A stretch of DNA of 64,000 nt from Acidobacteriota bacterium (GTDB lineage: Bacteria > Acidobacteriota > Blastocatellia > Pyrinomonadales > Pyrinomonadaceae): assembly GCA_019239425.1 (NCBI GenBank), contig JAFAZX010000024.1, forward strand, positions 1 to 64,000, given 5' to 3'. The first letter of the stretch is position 1; each line of letters starts with the position of its first letter. The position numbers and the translations under genes are program-made. Positions 61,731 to 64,000 of the stretch are shown here, piece after piece. The notes below the pieces were generated by a model. It had not been told where the DNA came from. It searched no databases and saw nothing but the letters and a program-made list of their open reading frames with translations.

Positions 61731-64000
61731 CTATTCCTCTTCTTCTTCGTCGTCGCGGCTCTTCTCGCCGCCGAGCCCGTTCCGGCTCGTGCCGAAGAGG
61801 TCGAAGAGGTTCGAGAGCTTCGAGGAGATGGTGAAGTAGAAGCCGCGGCGCGCGGGGCTGAAGCCGAACGAGCCCGGCTCGGACGCGCCCGTCCAGTTGT
61901 AACCGCCGCCGAGGCGGAGGTCGGGCATGACCCAGAAGCCCAACTCGGAGCCGAACGAAGCGCGCGCCGTCGAGGAGATGGGCTGCGCGAGCCAGCGCCC
62001 CTCGCCCGCCACGTCCACGTAACGACCCAGGCGGTAGACGGCGCGGCCCTGCGTCATGTAGGTCAGTGTCGAGACGCGGTTCAGGCCGACGGAGCTTGTG
62101 TCGCCGAACTTCAGGGCGAAGCGCCCGTAGAGTTCGACGTTGCGCGTCGCCTGATAGTAGCCGTCCGAGGAGAGCGTGTCGGAGCGGTCGCGCGTCTCGC
62201 CCTGGCCCGCGCCGTTCTGCTGCGAGAGGTCGCGCCGCGTGTAGTTGAAGAGCAGGCCCATCGTGTCGCGGTGCAGCGGACGCCACGCGAGCGCGCCCGT
62301 CGCCGCGAGCGCCGAACCCTTGCGACCCTGGAAGTCCGTCCGCGACATCTGGAAGCGGCCGAGCGAGGTCACGTTGTCGCCGAGCCGCCCGGCCGCGCCG
62401 AGCGTGAGCACTGACCCGACGCCGCCGCGGTCGCGCATCTCGTAGCGGCCCGTCGTGCGGAAGTTTTCGAGCGGCTGCCACGCGAAGCCGAAGTGGCCGG
62501 CGTTGAAGCTCTCGCCCAGGCCCGCGAGGTGGAAGCCGCGCTCGTACCCGAGGTCGAGCGCGAGCTGCTTGTTGACGGGCAGGCGGTTCGTCAAACCGAT
62601 GACGGCGAAGCTGTCCGTGCCGTTGATGCCGTTCTCAAGCTGGTAGCGCGTGTTCAGGCTGCCGATGCGTCCGAGCTTCGTCTCGACGCCAATGGCCGTC
62701 TCGTTGCGCGCGGCGGTCGAGGCGAAGCCCGTGCCCGACACGTCCGCGATGGGCGTGATGGGCGCCGAGGACATGCGCTGCGTCACGAAGAGCTTCGTGT
62801 ACTGGTTCCACTGGTAGGTCGCGGCGAGCGTCGTCTGGTCTGGGTAGGTCGGGTCGGCCTCGCCCAGGTTCTGCTCGCGCTTCGCGGAGAGGTTGAGCTT
62901 GTCGGTCGCCTTGTACTCCGCGCCGACGGTGACGAGGTTCGAGTCGGTCTCGCGCCCCGTGAGGTCGTCCTTCAGGTGGCGGAAGTCGTAGGAGAACTGC
63001 GCGCGCAGGCGCTCGCCGAACTGCTGCGTCCACGAGAGCGAGGCCGTCTGCCGGCTGTTGTCCACGTTCTCGGTCTTGTTCCGCTCGTCGGTGAAGGCGA
63101 ACTGCGCGCGCGCCGTCTTCGAGACGCGCATGTCGACCGAGAGGTCTGCGCGCTGCGAGCCGGGCGTGACGGTCTGCCCGAAGGGGTTCAGGAAGCCCTC
63201 GTCGGCGCGCGCGAAGGTCATCCTCAAGGTCGTCTCGCGCCACGCGAGCGGCTGCTCGAGCTCGACGCGGTAGGCGTTGCCGTCGTGCCGGTCGTCCGCC
63301 GCGAGGTTGCCGAAGAAGATGTTGCCGCCCGCCACGGCGCGGCCACGCGAGGTAGCCCACTCGACGCGCACGCGGCCCTGGTGCGGCAGAGTCTTCTCGG
63401 CGTCGAGGCCGCCGATGACGAACGAGCCGAAGTCGCCCTGGCGCTGGTCGACGAGCGAGAGGCCGAGCTTGAGCCCGATGCCTTCGAAGTTCTTGTAGGC
63501 GCGGCCGGTGTAGACGGCCTGCGACATCGAGTCGGCCGCGTACTCGTAGGTGGCGACGACCTGGACGAGGTTGAAAGAGAAGTCGAACGAGGAGATGGGC
63601 CGCAGGAAGAACAGCTCGCCCGTCGCCGCGTCGAGGTTGTAATCGACCGAACGGATGAGCGACTCGCGCGAGAGAACCGTCTCGGGGTTGCGGCGGTCGC
63701 GCACTTCGATGACTAAAGTCTCGGAGCCGGGCAGCACCTCCCCGTGCGAGAGGCGCGTCAGCCCCAGCGCGCCGCCGGGGAAGACGTCGCGTGCGAAGGC
63801 CGTGTCGGGGCGCGCGCCGGCGAGCGAGACGTAGTCGCCCTTCGAGTTCTCGAGGTGGACTTTGACGCCCGTCAGCTTGCGCGTGTAGGAGGCGAGGCCC
63901 GAGGCGCGGTTCTCGGTCTCGAAGTCGCCGAAGAGGAAGTAGGAGCGGCCGCGGTCGAGCCGCGCGTAGAGCTTCGAGTTGGTCTGCGCGTCCTCGAAGC
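61731..64000 (-). CDS. Outer-membrane beta-barrel protein (N-terminus beyond the window)
   Basis: The frame is open from the stop at 61731 to the right edge (about 756 codons), so the start is outside. No internal start needs to be assumed: codons above 63737 continue in frame (FLFGDFETENRASG...). The visible part has alternating amphipathic strands with Arg/Asp-rich turns (RVRVEWATSRG, YRVELEQPLAW, ARAQFAFTDERN). Repeated strand-turn-strand units follow through residue ~730, ending with FGSELGFWVMPDLRLGGGYNW and YFTISSKLSNLFDLFG and an acidic tail. This resembles a large porin-like outer-membrane barrel. It lies upstream of the DUF11 gene on the same strand, with a 90-nt gap (21 nt if the long DUF11 start is used). 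Confidence 0.82.
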   Translation of the reverse strand, partial: FEDAQTNSKLYARLDRGRSYFLFGDFETENRASGLASYTRKLTGVKVHLENSKGDYVSLAGARPDTAFARDVFPGGALGLTRLSHGEVLPGSETLVIEVRDRRNPETVLSRESLIRSVDYNLDAATGELFFLRPISSFDFSFNLVQVVATYEYAADSMSQAVYTGRAYKNFEGIGLKLGLSLVDQRQGDFGSFVIGGLDAEKTLPHQGRVRVEWATSRGRAVAGGNIFFGNLAADDRHDGNAYRVELEQPLAWRETTLRMTFARADEGFLNPFGQTVTPGSQRADLSVDMRVSKTARAQFAFTDERNKTENVDNSRQTASLSWTQQFGERLRAQFSYDFRHLKDDLTGRETDSNLVTVGAEYKATDKLNLSAKREQNLGEADPTYPDQTTLAATYQWNQYTKLFVTQRMSSAPITPIADVSGTGFASTAARNETAIGVETKLGRIGSLNTRYQLENGINGTDSFAVIGLTNRLPVNKQLALDLGYERGFHLAGLGESFNAGHFGFAWQPLENFRTTGRYEMRDRGGVGSVLTLGAAGRLGDNVTSLGRFQMSRTDFQGRKGSALAATGALAWRPLHRDTMGLLFNYTRRDLSQQNGAGQGETRDRSDTLSSDGYYQATRNVELYGRFALKFGDTSSVGLNRVSTLTYMTQGRAVYRLGRYVDVAGEGRWLAQPISSTARASFGSELGFWVMPDLRLGGGYNWTGASEPGSFGFSPARRGFYFTISSKLSNLFDLFGTSRNGLGGEKSRDDEEEEE

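Noticed and set aside
59649..62414. 921-codon plus-strand frame across the DUF11 and barrel genes
   Set aside because: Runs antisense through two well-supported minus-strand genes; its composition is typical of a GC-skew shadow.

Overview
The window is 64 kb of very GC-rich, gene-dense bacterial chromosome. Several features suggest an Acidobacteriota genome, probably class Blastocatellia. These are the fused 2-oxoglutarate decarboxylase/dehydrogenase/succinyltransferase, the many secreted DUF4214, TPR-CHAT, DUF4097, DUF11 and PKD-like proteins, the frequent TTG starts, and intergenic heptamer palindromes. This placement is inference from gene content; no rRNA, tRNA, CRISPR array, intact transposase or phage gene was seen.

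Layout. 1-3.9 kb: two MalT-like STAND ATPases on the minus strand, one a large regulator cut by the window edge and the other an isolated ATPase domain. 4.1-7.7 kb (minus): cytochrome P450, PhzF-like isomerase, trans-sulfuration PLP enzyme. 7.9-20.4 kb: DUF4214 surface protein, metallo-beta-lactamase-fold hydrolase, DUF885 peptidase, formimidoylglutamate deiminase (hutF), NTF2-like protein, TIMP/carboxypeptidase-regulatory-like protein, M20 deacetylase (argE-like), an unknown secreted protein and an M29-like lipoprotein. 20.6-22.1 kb: a translationally coupled DUF4166 plus two membrane-protein operon. 22.4-29.4 kb (minus): TPR-CHAT protein and the multifunctional 2-oxoglutarate enzyme. 29.6-36.5 kb (plus): DinB-like protein, hydrolase, P-loop kinase-like protein, then a tightly overlapping hydrolase / ankyrin / Tat-signal / amidase operon. 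37.3-45.5 kb: an outer-membrane barrel, then a minus-strand run of rhomboid protease, 3-hydroxyacyl-CoA dehydrogenase, MBL hydrolase with coupled enoyl-CoA hydratase, ribH, nusB and an orphan CheA-like kinase. 46.1-52.2 kb: subtilase, PKD/OmpA-like protein, Uma2, small membrane proteins, nitroreductase and a broken membrane-protein gene. 52.4-64 kb (minus): PEP carboxylase, DUF4097 protein, PsuG, a DUF11 multi-repeat adhesin-like protein and an outer-membrane barrel protein running off the right end.

The most striking structure is in the DNA between genes. At about 20 loci there are short tandem repeats with a 7-base (sometimes 8-base) period. They belong to several sequence families (GGCAGTA, GTGATAA, AATGGTG, CCGTGAA, GTGTTGG, AGTGACA, ATTTCAA, CACAGAGG types). 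Most are followed after a short spacer by their own reverse complement, so each locus can form a hairpin. Most sit directly at a stop codon, and at many genes the repeat itself supplies the stop and even the last few residues. Three 209-211 bp MITE-like elements with ATACCGACTTGC terminal inverted repeats lie inside or beside heptamer loci. A third palindrome family (CCACCCGC...GCGGGTGG) occurs twice. Together these look like a dense system of 3'-end hairpin elements, the strongest candidate here for an undescribed system.
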